Shown: positions 1 through 11,376 of the stretch, one piece after another
Layout of the letters: each line of letters begins with the position of its first letter
Numbering within the stretch: position 1 is the first letter of the stretch
NCBI GenBank assembly: GCA_963971405.1
Contig: OZ020486.1
Span: forward strand, 36,913,419 to 36,977,418
Direction: 5' to 3'
Source of the DNA: Psococerastis gibbosa
Taxonomy: Eukaryota > Arthropoda > Insecta > Psocodea > Psocidae
Length of the DNA stretch: 64,000 nucleotides
Program-made: the position numbers and the translations under genes
The notes under the pieces: generated by a model
What the model was told of the DNA's origin: nothing
Database searches by the model: none
Seen by the model: the letters and a program-made list of their open reading frames with translations, nothing else

Positions 1-660
1 TGCGAGCCTCTTAAATATAATCTATGAGACTTCAGTGACACTGAAGATGTCGAACGCAGATGTTGACGAAACGTTTGCAAGTAGGTTTTCAGATTGACCA
101 CAGATTCCACTGCTTCAGCATAGGCCAAGGTTCACAGTTACCTATCATCAGCCGTGGTCAATGGAAAATGATTAGAAATTTAATCCAGAACTAAAGTAAA
201 ATTGTAGAGCTAATCACCACGATTCCAAAAATTTTCCAACAATCGCCATTAACAACCATAAATCGTATGCCACGCACGTATTTAACAGTTAATAAAACAA
301 CATTAATCACTATTATAGCAAACAGCGTTGACAGCCCACTTTCCACTTAAAATATTCATAATTTTGGCGTTTCAGACATGTACCGTCTCATTTGCATGCG
401 TAATCACCGTTTGAATTTGTAATTAAATCAAGCTTCGTGGAAACGTGTAAAGGCTTGTTCACATGATGTTATCGCGGGAGTTTATCAGAGGTAAAAGTTG
501 TTCTGTTAAGGCATGCAGCTACGTTATCGGAATATTGAGATTTTAATTGAACGTCATGTTACCTTCATGAGATAATTGGGATTTGGGAAGCTGCAAGGAC
601 AGAGGCTAGCCTGCTATGTACTGGGAATGCATGTGGAGTAGCCAGTGGCCAGTAGCCAAT
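1..660. other. AT-rich non-coding stretch with a Penelope-like motif
   Basis: No open frame of interest. At about 40-82 lies CTGAAGATGTCG...GACGAAACGTTT; a diverged second copy lies at about 48490-48530. This pairing of a CTGA(A/T)GA box with GACGAAACG is the kind of sequence found near the ends of Penelope-like elements, but the putative stem is weak. Nothing else is recognised. Confidence 0.3.
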
Positions 661-703
661 GGTTCTTAATCAATTTTCCATTGTGGAAAATTGATTAAGA
701 ACC
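661..703. repeat. Perfect 19-bp inverted repeat (hairpin)
   Basis: GGTTCTTAATCAATTTTCC at 661-679 is followed by a 5-base spacer and its exact reverse complement at 685-703. No clear target duplication is visible. It could be a small foldback element, the tip of a longer eroded MITE, or a transcribed hairpin. The sequence does not decide between these. Confidence 0.75.
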
Positions 704-2028
704 TGATTTTTAGCTTTCTCTACCGACGAGATTGGCGGACCCAGGAGGGAGGTGAGAAGGTCCACACGCCACTTAGATACAGGACAATTTCTACCCATTC
801 TACAGATCGGAATTGGTAGGTACCGAAATAGCATAACCCCCCCCCCACCGTGAAAAATATAGTAAGCTATGGGGTGCTAAGTTTCATCGCAGAAATAGTG
901 GTCCTTAAGTGGTTGTGGTAGCGTAACGGTTACCAAAGTCAACAAACATAATCACAAAGAAGCTATTTAAAAAATGAATTCAACTATGCAACTGAAAAGT
1001 GTGAAATTTCTACACTTGTAAGACTTGACACCTCTGGTAGTCTATTTAAGGAACGCACGTAAGTTTTCTACCAACCCTCGAAATCGGCGAAACCAGTGGC
1101 TAGAAACCATATTGTCGACAATAGCAAACAGATGTGTACCTGACCAGGTGCCGGGCAACGTCCTTGGATCAGACGGGTCAAACTGCATTTTTTGCGGGCT
1201 TACCTGGAAAAAAAATGAAGTTAAAAATTTTATAATGCACACAATGCAAGGGGTGATCCAAAATCTACCCTTCCTATTTCACGAATTAATAGAGATGCAA
1301 CCTCTAATACGTTGGGTTCTTAAGTCAGGATCGGTGCAACGGTAGAGAACTAGGCTAAGACAATTCCCCCCTTGGTCTGGGTAGGTCCATCCGTAATGTG
1401 TAACTTACATTCATTGGCCAGGAAAAACTCGGCTGCCGGGCATGTTACTGACCACAAATAGAGCCGTGGTCCAGAGAGATAATCCTCTACCAGTTTCTCC
1501 TAATTGAGTTGTGCCGAAGGATTTGATCCATTAGACGAAGCCAAATTCTGATACTCTTTCCTGATAATTACTACAGAATTACCTTCAGGGATCCCCCCCC
1601 CACCCAAAAAATAAAATAAAAACATTGTTTAAAAAGGCGAAAATATGACAACTTAATTTGTTTAAGAAAACAAGAAATATGAAAAATGTTATTGTACTTC
1701 TTTAAATGGTTTCGTTTCGTTCTGTACGTACTAACCAGAAAATTGTTCAGAAAACCCGCGTATTGTTTTTATTTTCAGTTTATACTTGAGGCGGCATTTT
1801 GAGGGATGACTCCCCCCCCCTCCCCAAATTAAAAGCTTTGTCCGTCACTGATTGTCTTAAAGACTCATAAGAATGATTGCAGTATATCGTACAATGTTAG
1901 TAGAGTAGAAAGGGGGTTTCTGGCGCTTATCCCACCCCCCGTCGTGCTATCCCATCTATCCCCCGCGGGTGGTCTATCTATTTTTGTGTGTTACCCCTCG
2001 TGGGTGGTCTGAGGTTCTGGCACCATGA
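704..2028. other. Repeat-derived non-coding region with C-runs
   Basis: Contains several homopolymeric C tracts (near 836, 1591, 1810 and 1935) in contexts like those of the hAT-type MITE relics elsewhere in the window, but without intact ends. The 106-codon open frame at 1025-1345 has no recognisable domain and is probably chance. Confidence 0.4.
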
Positions 2029-2146
2029 TCGTTTTTTTTTTTATAATTACTAATTTGTGAGATACAGAGTTATTTTTTTTTATTTTTATTTTTTTTTTTT
2101 TTTTTTTTTTTTATTTATTTATTTTTTTTTTTATTTTTTTTTTAAT
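2029..2146. repeat. T-rich low-complexity tract
   Basis: More than 100 bases made almost wholly of T with scattered A. It adjoins the antisense LINE end at 2264, so it may partly be the reversed poly(A) tail of a retroposed sequence, but no target duplication was found. Confidence 0.7.
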
Positions 2147-2263
2147 GGTGTTAATTGAATTAAAACATTTCTTTCTTCTTCTTTCTTCTTCGTGGGTGGT
2201 CTTTGTACCCCGCCGTGCTTATCCCAGCGTTACAAGATTATTAAATTTCAATCAAATTAAACT

Positions 2264-2433
2264 TCTTCTTCTTCTGGCTCTACAGCTTTTGATGAGCTTT
2301 GGCCTGCTTGACAACACTCCTCCAGTCAACTCAGTTTTGTATAACGTTCCACCATCTACGGACTCCCAACTCGCGAAGGTCAGTTGAAAACTCATCCTTC
2401 CAGTGTTTTCGAGCCGTCTTCTTGTCATGCTTC
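2264..2433 (-). pseudogene. Non-LTR retrotransposon 3' end (family L1a, copy 1)
   Basis: Read on the minus strand, this is the tail of a reverse-transcriptase ORF and the start of its 3' region. The same block, with the shared plus-strand string TGGCTCTACAGC, recurs at 8812, 25575 and 45827. The best copy (45827-46045) reads like the C-terminal segment of LINE polymerases, including WRSIVEQAKAHQGL. This copy is truncated and lacks a long open frame. Confidence 0.6.
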
Positions 2434-2952
2434 CAATCAAATTACACTAGAACTATTTAATTCTATTGGTTTTTTTTATGGGAACCTAGTTTAGAGTAGA
2501 GGAACACTTCTTATGTCTATTAATTTCTTAATGATATGACTGCATCAACTATTGCTATTTCTTGTGAACTTTGATTTTGTACACCTGTAAGGCTTTTTCC
2601 CTACCATTGTCCCTTAACTTATTAAAATAGCTTTTTGACGATACAACCGTTTGGTTACCTGTTAGATAACCATCAAAATAATTTTACATTAAATAATTAG
2701 ATATGATGTAGCCGGAAGTAGATCCAAGTGTAACGCCCACCATTACGACTAGCTGTTCCAACCTAATTCCAATTAAATTAGCATAATTCTGATTTCAATG
2801 CCGATACAAGCAACACTCTGATTTATTTCAATTTCCCCAACATTTGATGATATTGCTTGGCTCAGGAGATCAGCAGCCGTAGCGTCAACAGAAAATATTA
2901 GGCTAAATAATGGAATTCTAACTTTTGGAAAAGTGTTCAAGTTTGAAGGCTT

Positions 2953-3245
2953 AAGAGGATATATGCTTCGTAGAAAATTGGCACCACAAAATTCAATACT
3001 TTACATTTCACTTTTTATTTCATTATCAGAAATTTATTAAAACTTTGGGGCATTTAAGTTGTAGATGACTACTTCATGTATCATATAATCGGGTAGTTTT
3101 TTTGTAGTTTTTCCAAAAATGTCTATTTTACGCGAAATTTTAGTCCCCAATGGTTTTTATGAAAGAACTAAGGTAGCGAAAATGTAATATTTCCTATTAT
3201 ATGATGCATGAAGTAGTCTTCTACAACACAGATTTTCGAACGTGC
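2953..3245 (+). repeat. Relic related to the Polinton terminal repeat, with internal foldback
   Basis: It begins AAGAGGATATATGCTTCGTAG followed by AAAATTGGCACC, closely matching the outer ends of the Polinton at 28900 and 41541. Inside, GTTGTAGATGACTACTTC at about 3058-3093 is inverted relative to GAAGTAGTCTTCTACAAC at about 3210-3230. The latter also occurs in the left Polinton TIR near 28997-29012. No right-hand end was found. It may be a solo TIR, a MITE-like derivative or an old deleted Polinton. Confidence 0.6.
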
Positions 3246-3636
3246 CAAAATAAACGCTTTATTGTTGATAACGGCACGCGTGCATAGTTTTCTTAAAAGC
3301 CCCTAGGCTTACTGCTTAGCCGTGCTTCCATCCATCCTTTCTTCGGTGGAAAGCGCCCATTTTGAGGAAATTATGTACCCGTGATGTCATTTATAATATA
3401 GCGGGTGTTTTTGGCACATTTAAATCAGAAATATTTCCTATTTATTTTTTACAAATAGACAATACATCTTTCTATAAAAGTGTAAATTTGAAAGTTCCCT
3501 GTTTTGTAAGTTGGAGTCCATTTCAACAATAAATTTTTGTTCTTGTTTGCCCAGGTACTACCGTTAAATTTAGATAAATTACCACTAGGATCATGAAAGC
3601 AAAGAGGGACTCTAACCCTCGATCAATGCCTTTACA

Positions 3637-3703
3637 GGGCAGGTAATTTAGTGGAAAACAATGCCCTAGAAAGGCATCGTGGGTTCGCGTCCTACTCCGT
3701 CTA
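3637..3703 (+). tRNA. tRNA-like sequence (pseudogene or SINE head)
   Basis: A cloverleaf can be drawn. A seven-base acceptor stem pairs mostly through wobbles with one mismatch. The anticodon arm is ATGCC-CTAGAAA-GGCAT and the T arm is GTGGG-TTCGCGT-CCTAC, containing a B-box-like GGTTCGCGTCC. The D stem is weak and the variable region is too short for a normal tRNA. A degenerate tRNA or a tRNA-derived SINE head is more likely than a working gene. Confidence 0.35.
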
Positions 3704-4396
3704 ATTTTTATCTTGATTCCCTACTTCGGATATAGTGACAATAAACTGAAGTTTCAATTTCTATTTTTTTTTATCTTATTGTATAATATCCAGCTGTCAA
3801 ATAGCTTATTGGTCAGTTCTAATATGCACGTTTCCGAGAGTTTCACAACTGCTACTGCCATATCATTCGTCATTTAAGCCAGTTTTCGAAGCAACCTTAC
3901 ATTATATTGTCAGCGACCTATTAATATGCGTAATAAATTCTGTCTAAAGTAGCCTTAAATAGGCAACCCCAGGCCATTCCCGAGTAGGTTACCTCATTCA
4001 TTCTCCCACAAAATCTTATTATAAAAGACAGGAGAGGAGTAACTAATTAGGAAAGTTATTTAAGTAGGCATGGCAGGTATTTTTAGAGTAGCCCTCGTAG
4101 TAACAACTGGCGAGGAAAGTCCTGTCTGAGCAGGGCACAGATGGTCTGTCCGTCTGTCACAGATTAATTTACTGCCACTAATTCCTTCCCCTTTGTTAGC
4201 CGCAATGCCCATTTCACTGCGCCAACACCCATTTAACAACATTCCACGCTTTCCCGCGGTCTTTGGACATATCTGGACTTGGAGATTTCCCAACAATTAT
4301 TTGTTTCAGTTTTTATTTTCTACGCCATCTGACAGATTTCGAACCGTAATGAATACGTTACGAGGCGAGGTAATGACGAGTTCTGTTACAAGGAAG

Positions 4397-4522
4397 CATG
4401 AGCATCGACTTCGATGGCAAGGCGGTAGCGTGCTTGTACTTGTGCTAGTCTCTACACGCCTTGCCATCGGAGACGTGTCGTAACTCATCAGGGGCGACTG
4501 TAGAGGTCAATCTGATACATCT
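4397..4522 (+). repeat. SINE family B, copy 1
   Basis: Shares with the copies at 12560, 43203 and (inverted) 5643 and 43755 a core reading CATGCAATCGGAGACGTGTC, then GGGCGACTG and GTCAATC(G/T)GATACAT. The head TGGCNAGGNGGTAnCGTGC resembles a polymerase III A box. A tRNA origin is possible but not proven. Confidence 0.6.
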
Positions 4523-5642
4523 CTCCCTCCATCAGTTAAAACAGCTTTAAATTTAACTATTTACAAAACTCAAATTAAACATCAACTTAGCAGCCTATAT
4601 ACCCTCAAATCTACAAAAACAGTCTTCTGTAGTTACACCCACCTAGAATGTCTGCATATTTTATCGCAAGTTATTGCAATTCATTATTAAGATTCGCTCC
4701 TTACTTTTCTATCTTCTTCTCGCCATACAGTATATATTGTATATATTTTAGTTTTTAAGTTTTAGTTCTAGTAAAAGGGGGGCATGTTCTTAAACCATAA
4801 GCATGTGGCCTAAGTGCCAGAACTGTCAAGTTAATTATTTATAGCTACAATAAGACAAGCACAGTTACGGTACTTAATTTATGCAGCACAGAAAACTACA
4901 ATACAATAGAGTATGTTGGGGGGTAATAATTCAGACAAAGTTAGCATGCCTTTTGGGACTTAATGAACTTGCCTCACGCTCTGCCGCATGCTAGGTACAT
5001 GGTATAGAAGCGTTTTCATTAGTATACTGTACGTTGATTCCCAGAAATTGTCTCCTAAAATTGGCTGGTACCAGTATCACGTACACCTGAAATTGTCTGC
5101 CGCATCCTGCCTATGCTCGAACGAATGTCTATACGCCAGATACCTAGGTTCTTTGACCGTGCCGGCGCAACCCACCAAACATCCTGGGGCAGGTTCCTAA
5201 ACTTTACAATAACATCCTTTAGCGGGAATAGTAGCACCATCTCTCCAATATAAAACTCTAGGATATGTGAGAAAGGCTCACATAATTTACAAAAAAAAAA
5301 AATAAGGAGCACGTACGACATGAGTCTGAGGGGTGTAATAAAAGTTGGAAAACTTAAAAGAGCACACAAAGGTATAGAGAGAAAAGCTTCTACGCTGAAG
5401 TTTGTCAGGGAGCCAAAATAGATAGCAAAGAATGTTACTTTACAACTGCGGTTTGTCTTTTTCGATTGTTTTATTGGCAAAAACAACCAAGAAAGTTGAA
5501 AATCGCGCTAATGGGGATGACTAGTTAGCTGGCAGAAACACACGAAAACATACTGTTAAAAGCTTTTTATAGTTTTTTTAAAAGGTTATTTCATTGGCAC
5601 CTACCCTCTCTTATGCACTTCTCTTATTCTTATTTATTTCTT

Positions 5643-5830
5643 ATTTAAAAAAGGTTAAATCGCGTACAAACAATTTAATGAATGTATTCGATAAGCCTCT
5701 TCAATCGCCTCACTAAGTCACCTAATAGGTACTTGTGTAGAGTTACAGCATGTCTCCGACCGTAGGGTGTACGTACAATAGATACTCGCACAAGTAAAAG
5801 CACGCTACAACCTTGCCACCGATGTCGCAC
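5643..5830 (-). repeat. SINE family B, copy 2 (inverted)
   Basis: Reverse complement of the family B consensus. On the plus strand it runs from an A-rich tail and a GCGTACAAACAATTTAATGA segment through TCGCACAAGTAAAAGCACG to CTTGCCACCGATGTCG. It is more diverged than the copies at 12560 and 43203. Confidence 0.5.
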
Positions 5831-6720
5831 CGGCGTAGCCCAACAACAGTAGTCAAGATGGCAGTGACCCTTAAAATAATTATAAATAAATAAATAAAAT
5901 GAAAGAACTTATCCGGGAGTAAGTGTAATGGGCACGAATTGCTGAATGGGGTTCATTTGTGACATCATTTTGTAGATGGCAGCACCAGTTGCAATGATAT
6001 CAAAGCGTTGATTTTTCCATAAGCCTCAATACTATTTTAAAATGACTTTTAATTACGTATTATTTTAAAGTGATATTTTTCTATACATCACGGAGAATAT
6101 ATATATATTAAATTATATGCAGCGAAATAAGGTCCAGGCATAGTAAAAACATTATAAAAAATATTAAAAGAATTAATTAGATGCTAAGAGCTTAGCTTTC
6201 ACATGCAAACGGCGGCCATTTTGAATAATATGGATATCGGTTTGTCATCAGCGAACCTAGTGACCAAAACTGTCCCTACAGAACCTCATTGTACAGCGCG
6301 GAACAATACGGAACGCCTCTGCCATCTAGCGTTTTTCCTTGAATCGCAAATTCTCACTTTCAAAACTCGAGTTCACAAGAAATTTCCTGTTTCACTTTTT
6401 GCTGTAAAGTTCTTATTTAGTATAGGCTACTTTTACCGTATGATAAGAGGGGAGTTGCGTGAAGAGAGAGTGCATTTATTTGAATAATGTAATTATGGAT
6501 CATTTTACTTAAGTATGTACAGCAGGTATTCCTATTTTTTTCCACTCCTGGCTTCCCTGGGAAGAAGACGCCAGATGAATACTAAACGCCTGCAGTAGGC
6601 GCATAGGCCGATTACTCGTAATAGCTAATACTACCAACGTAACTATTGTAGACACTAGGCCTAGTATCTATTATATGACCTGTCTTAAGGAAAATATAAC
6701 TGATACAAATTTTACTATAC
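5831..6720. other. Non-coding stretch, nothing recognised
   Basis: AT-rich sequence. The 94-codon frame at 6203-6487 shows no domain. No RNA gene or clear repeat end was seen. Confidence 0.4.
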
Positions 6721-6740
6721 TACCATAGACGTACGGGCAG

Positions 6741-7480
6741 CTCCCCCCCCCCCCCATCTTCGAAAAATGTAATTGCTGAATGTATAGATTTTCTATTTAG
6801 ATGTAATTAGGGCGTCAAATCAAATTTCAGATTAAAAAATGTCGTCGTGTATCAAGAAATGAAGAAATCCACTATTTTGAGACTATTTATTGAACATTTT
6901 TCACAGGGGGGCCCCGAGCGCCCCTTGTTTACAGTAATATGCCCTATACATAATACAGTAATATCACCTAAAAAATCTAAACGTTACTGCTCTCAATATG
7001 CGTAAAACCCCCAATATTGTAATAAAACAAAAAAAGTCATTTTATTATTTATTTATTTTAGGCCTATTTTTTCAAAATAATGCCCCGGGCATTTCCTATC
7101 GAACCCTTTGAGGTCATTGAGGTCATGCCTCCCTAATTTAAAAGCTGCATACATCCATGAAAAAGGCTCTCCCAGATTCCTTCATTTTTATGGAAATGGG
7201 AAGGGGTGCCAAATGAAACTACAGTGGCGGCGCTAGAACTTTTAAGGCGGTGGGGCCAAGGGGGGCATGACTTCTATCTAGGGGGGCCAATGAAAAAACA
7301 AAACATTTTTCATTGGGAGTAGGTATACCGTTCAATAATTCTGCAATTTAACAACATGTAAAATAGCTCAAAAGTGGGGGGGCCCCGGAGGGGCCGGAGA
7401 AACTGTTGGGGGGGCCAGGCCCCCTCGGGCACCACTATTGAAACACCGCCCCCTTCAAAAACCTATTGTTACGCCACTGT
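6741..7480. mobile_element. C-rich dispersed DNA-element relic with a nested insertion
   Basis: Shares long blocks with 17185-17880: a C-run, CCCGGGC patches, GTGCCAAATGAAAC, then CACCnCCCCCTTCnAAAACCTAT. It ends in TTACGCCACTG, the reverse of the CAGTGGCGTAA start used by other hAT-like ends in this window (15879, 23191). A second element interrupts it at 7222-7438. Confidence 0.5.
7222..7438 (-). mobile_element. hAT-like MITE nested in the 6741-7480 relic
   Basis: It begins CAGTGGCGGCGCTAGAAC and is the reverse-complement relative of the complete MITE at 61382-61628 (shared CTTCTATCTAGGGGGGCC-like and CCCCGGAGGGGCCGGAG blocks). The far end is degenerate (CACCACTAT). The flanks TGAAACTA and TGAAACAC look like an eroded 8-bp target duplication. 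The sister relic near 17770 reads ATGAAACACC straight through, supporting an insertion here. Confidence 0.6.
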
Positions 7481-8227
7481 CTCTGCCTACCTTGATTCCT
7501 CCCAAGCCTACCTAATTAAAATCCGTTTCGGCAAAATCAAAGAACCTCGAAACGTAGGGTTTGCAACACAGTCAATTTCTGGTAGGTAGCCTGTAATTCG
7601 TTGGCAATAAAGTTAGACAGTAATCTTGAATTAGGTGTTGACACGATATATATCTCAAAATTAGCATACGAATAAGTAGATGTTCCATATTCATAGCTAT
7701 GGTATAATAATGACGTCCCGTACCTGACACTTCATATGCAATTTGCATCTTGTTTGTATTAGTGCCTGGCTGATATACTGCCTCTGCCACTATAATTAGA
7801 CCAAGCCTGTTTGTTTAGCTAACTTAATTTTTTACCCCGCATACTGAATTGGGCAACACCTTTAGGTTAGCACACATAAATTTCGCAGGAACAGTTTCTA
7901 TCCTTGTAGTCAGTAGGACGAAAGTAAGAGCAACATAATTTCCAGTAAGTTTGAAACAAGCAATAAATTATATTGCTCCATAAATAGGCTCACATAAAGG
8001 TTGCGATGGAAACCTTTGTTACAAAATAAAAAATTCTTAAAAATGGGTCAGTTATTCTAATCATCCCAGATCCCGCTACACAAAAATTGTAACAAAATAA
8101 TTTTGAAGTTGTGATATATGCTAGAACTACCCGATCACGCTAGGATGGCACTTGGAACACTTATAAAATTCGGAAGGGGGGAGGCTTCTCATGAACAATT
8201 GTCAAAAATTGGTATATACAACCCATA

Positions 8228-8655
8228 GACATAGTAAAACTATAGACTCATCGTAAACATTCGGATTGAAGCCACTCGACTTCGGCTATCTCCGTAGTAT
8301 AGGAGCAGATTGAGCCTTTTGCCATTTGATACCGTGGTAACATTTTATTTTTTTTTTAAATTATTCAAAGATTATTTAGAACGGGAAATCATGCCAAGTA
8401 ACCAATTATATTTTTATGCAGAACTTGCAGTACTTTTAATTTATATTTTAAACAATATATATAATAAATGTAAATAATAAATATAATAATATATGAAACG
8501 ACAAAGAAAACAATAAAGAAAACATTTAATAAAACTATTAAATTTGAATTTCCCACCAAAATGCACCTATGAGGGGGCGTGGTCGTGGCTTCAGTCCTCC
8601 AGCACAGCCGAAATACGACATGGTGGCTCCATAGTTTTATTAATGCTCCATGATA
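8228..8655. mobile_element. MITE-like repeat with AT-rich core, copy 1
   Basis: Over 400 bp homologous to 58283-58800. It starts near CATAGTAAAACTATAGACTC and ends near GGCTCCATAGTTTTATTA, so the two ends form an imperfect inverted repeat. The core is A/T-rich with ATATATAATAAATG strings. The open frame on the minus strand recurs in both copies only because the repeat does; I do not treat it as a gene. Confidence 0.55.
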
Positions 8656-8811
8656 CAACCACATTATTATTTTATTTATAACAGTCCAAAAAGAGTACTA
8701 AAAATACAATACAGAGGAACAGTGTCCAGCTCAGTGACCAGTGTGTAGCTTTATGAATGGTATTTCCTCTGAAATTTGTTCCGTATCCTTGGAAGGAATA
8801 ACCCCAACCAG

Positions 8812-9205
8812 TCTTCTTGTTCTTTCGGCTCTACAGCTCTTGATGTGCATTGGCCAGGTCAACAGCACTCCCTCAGTTGTCCCGGTTTTGCACGAGGCTC
8901 CACCAACCGAACTCACGGAGGCTAAGGCCGTAGCCAAGGGGGGTTCATGGGGGTTCAAACCCCCCCCCCCCCCGAAATGAAATGGCTTGATACTAGATAG
9001 AATCTGATTTTGAGAGAACAAATAAAAACCACTATGTAATATCCAATGAAATTTCTAACACCCCCCCCCCCACGAAAAAAATCCTGGCTACGGCCTTGAC
9101 GGAGGCCTGCTACTAATTCATCCTTCCAGCGGGTTTATGGACGTCCCTGCTGTCGTCGTCCCACCAGGCTTACTGCGTACATTTTGTTCCCAGCTATCCA
9201 GCATT
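8812..9205 (-). pseudogene. LINE 3' end (family L1a, copy 2), interrupted by a MITE
   Basis: The same antisense LINE end as at 45827 (plus-strand CGGCTCTACAGCTCTTGATG, then CATCCTTCCAGCG). It is split at 8922/9099 by a 176-bp hAT-type insertion flanked by ACGGAGGC. The coding frame is destroyed. Confidence 0.55.
8923..9098. mobile_element. hAT-type MITE with 8-bp target duplication
   Basis: Ends are (C/T)AAGGCCGTAGCCAAGG and CCTGGCTACGGCCTTG, an inverted repeat of about 16 bp. The exact 8-bp direct repeat ACGGAGGC flanks it at 8915-8922 and 9099-9106. Two C-runs lie inside. The 8-bp duplication and absence of coding capacity fit a non-autonomous hAT element. Confidence 0.85.
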
Positions 9206-10315
9206 GTGAATTGATTCTATCTAATCATAACCAGTGAAACTGACAATGTAAACAAAACAAATAACCTATCAAATGGCGAGGGCAATGCGGATAGTCTTAG
9301 TGGTAGAATTAAGTTAGTAAGGGACTAAGATTAAATACGATTTTAAAAAAAAGAAAAAAAAGGACTGAAACAGTGGGGTTTTACGCATTTTGAGGAACCT
9401 AATGGGGGGAGGGGGTTATAGCCCATAGCCCCCCCCCCCCGTAGTTCCATGCCTGCCTAAAAATACCTGAAGAAAAATCCATTTTGGCAGCTAGATAGGA
9501 TTGTAGACCGCGTAAAATGGCCTAAGTCGTATAGGTAGGTCATTGCAACGCGCATACATCAAGTCATCTTGAATCAAGAATGTCTAATTATTATGTGAAA
9601 TGCGTATGCAGTAGGTATGTCAAACAGCTATTTGAAATATATGTTTACAAAGCAAAGCTTACATGTCCAGATAGTTAGGCGATAGGGCTTTGTTAAACAA
9701 TCAATCAGTAGGTGACGACACCATCCTGTTGTTGGCAATCTTTCCATCTACATCAATTTAGTACATGTGTGCTTTGCAACAACTTGCACCACCTCAATTT
9801 CAAGTAAGCGATTGAAACTGACGACATTTTTCAAATCAAACCACTTAATTAGCGTATTAATAATTAGGAAATATTACTTTTCTTCGAGTAAATACGATCC
9901 CTAGCGACACTTAAGTACTTCGTGTCCAGGGAGACACGCATTTATTGGGTTGTCCAAAATTGAGCAGCTTGGACGGCTTTGTCGTTTGTTTCATGCAGGT
10001 CGTCAATCGTGGAGGACCAGGTGGTAGTAGTGGAGAGATCAGCAGGTGGGCGGTATCCTGAACAGACACATCGGACATTCTCGGCAGGACGCAATCCCTA
10101 CTTGGCAGCGGTGGTTTTCGAGAGCGCGGTTCTGTTCCGGAGACGGTTCAACGTACGCCAAATGGAAAAAGGGGGGCCCGAGCCATCCCTAGGGATGTAA
10201 TGGCCTCAACCTACCTCTCGAAGCCACTTTTTATCCAAGAAACATTTTCTGGACCTGGGTGGGAACCACCCTTAGACATCAAAAGCACCCCATTTTACGG
10301 TACGGTACACTAAAG
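9206..10315. other. Non-coding stretch; one GC-richer patch
   Basis: Mostly AT-rich with a C-run at 9430. A GC-richer patch at about 9990-10200 follows an acceptor-like TTTCATGCAG, but its frame (9979-10200) has no recognised domain and no clear donor. I do not call an exon. Confidence 0.3.
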
Positions 10316-10353
10316 CATTGAATATATTATAACACTGTGTTATATATTCAATG
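10316..10353. mobile_element. Ultra-short palindromic insertion, 38 bp, 7-bp duplication
   Basis: CATTGAATATATTATAACAC pairs with GTGTTATATATTCAATG. The direct repeat ACTAAAG flanks it at 10309-10315 and 10354-10360. It has the same termini as the 49-bp copy at 48308-48356 and the 24-bp copy at 49070-49093. No coding capacity; transposon superfamily unassigned. Confidence 0.8.
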
Positions 10354-10548
10354 ACTAAAGTGTGCCGAGATTCTGCAATACGCATCACAGTGCCTATGGA
10401 CAGCCACTCAAAAGTCTCTATCAATTTAAATAAGTAGAAAAAAGATACATTTTGCAGATTGCATAAGAAGACATTCAGCACAAAGCGTTGTGTAACGAAC
10501 GCCTGAGTAACGGAGGTGAAATGAAAGCAGAACATCTATACCCGAGTG

Positions 10549-11252
10549 CAGTGGCGGCTCGTCCATAAGGGCACTGGGGCTACAGCCCTCCCATAATTTT
10601 ACTTGCAAACAAAGCAATTTCCTTTTAATAATAATAACAATAATAAAATAATAATATACTAATCTAGATTCTGGTGAAAAATGCAACTGCTACAATTCGG
10701 CTATGCTATGTGCGTGCTCTGGGCAACTTGGGGCAATTTTCAATTTAGCCCCGGGTCGCCATGGCAACCGAGCCAGGCAAAAGTTAAAAAGATTGTTCGC
10801 ACCATTGAAAAGGTGTGCACAACTTTTCTCTTATGGACCTTGCAATGCAATTCCTGGCATATGCATTAATACATGGGCAGCGGGGCAGCGCCCCAAAAAT
10901 GACTTTAAATGTTTCGTATTAATTATATCGTTGAATATTGGTATTTTTTTAAAATCATAATTTTAAGAGTTATTTTCGAGAAGAGTTTCACTATTTAATA
11001 TTTTGTTATGGGTGATGATTATTATAAAAAAAATTTTAAAGAACAATTTTTGACTAGGGAAGTCAGGTTCAGCGAAACGGCCAGTTGTAATGTAAACAAA
11101 TATTACAAAAATGTAAACAGCGAGTGATAGACTTGTTTGCCACATAGAAATGCCGAAGAATTTATTTGATATTCAAGTAATGGTAAGTTATATGCTATTA
11201 CTTTATTACAATTCGTTGCCCCACCATTTTGATATACCACGAGCCGCCACTG
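10549..11252. mobile_element. Non-autonomous hAT element, 704 bp
   Basis: Begins CAGTGGCGGCTCGT and ends ACGAGCCGCCACTG, a perfect 14-bp terminal inverted repeat. The 8-bp target duplication CCCGAGTG lies at 10541-10548 and 11253-11260. Overlapping short frames inside (10681-10960) show no transposase. A shorter relative is at 51766-52215. Confidence 0.9.
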
Positions 11253-11376
11253 CCCGAGTGCCCAACCCTGGTAGAAGACGGGGAAGGCCAAACAAACGAC
11301 ATCTTCCTGGAGACAGCAAGGAGATACTGGTCAGTCTTGGCTAACCTGCCAAGGGTAGGCGTTGGCTAGTAAGTTA

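Noticed and set aside
5055..5486. 143-codon minus-strand open frame
   Set aside because: Hydrophobic and composition-driven, no motif, no splice or poly(A) context, and no second copy to support a transposon ORF.
8389..8664. 91-codon minus-strand frame, repeated near 58563-58799
   Set aside because: It is repeated only because the MITE-like repeat is repeated; the composition is that of its AT-rich core (Ile/Tyr/Phe runs).
9979..10200. GC-rich open frame as an exon
   Set aside because: It has an acceptor-like start, but no donor, no recognised domain and a stop near 10200.
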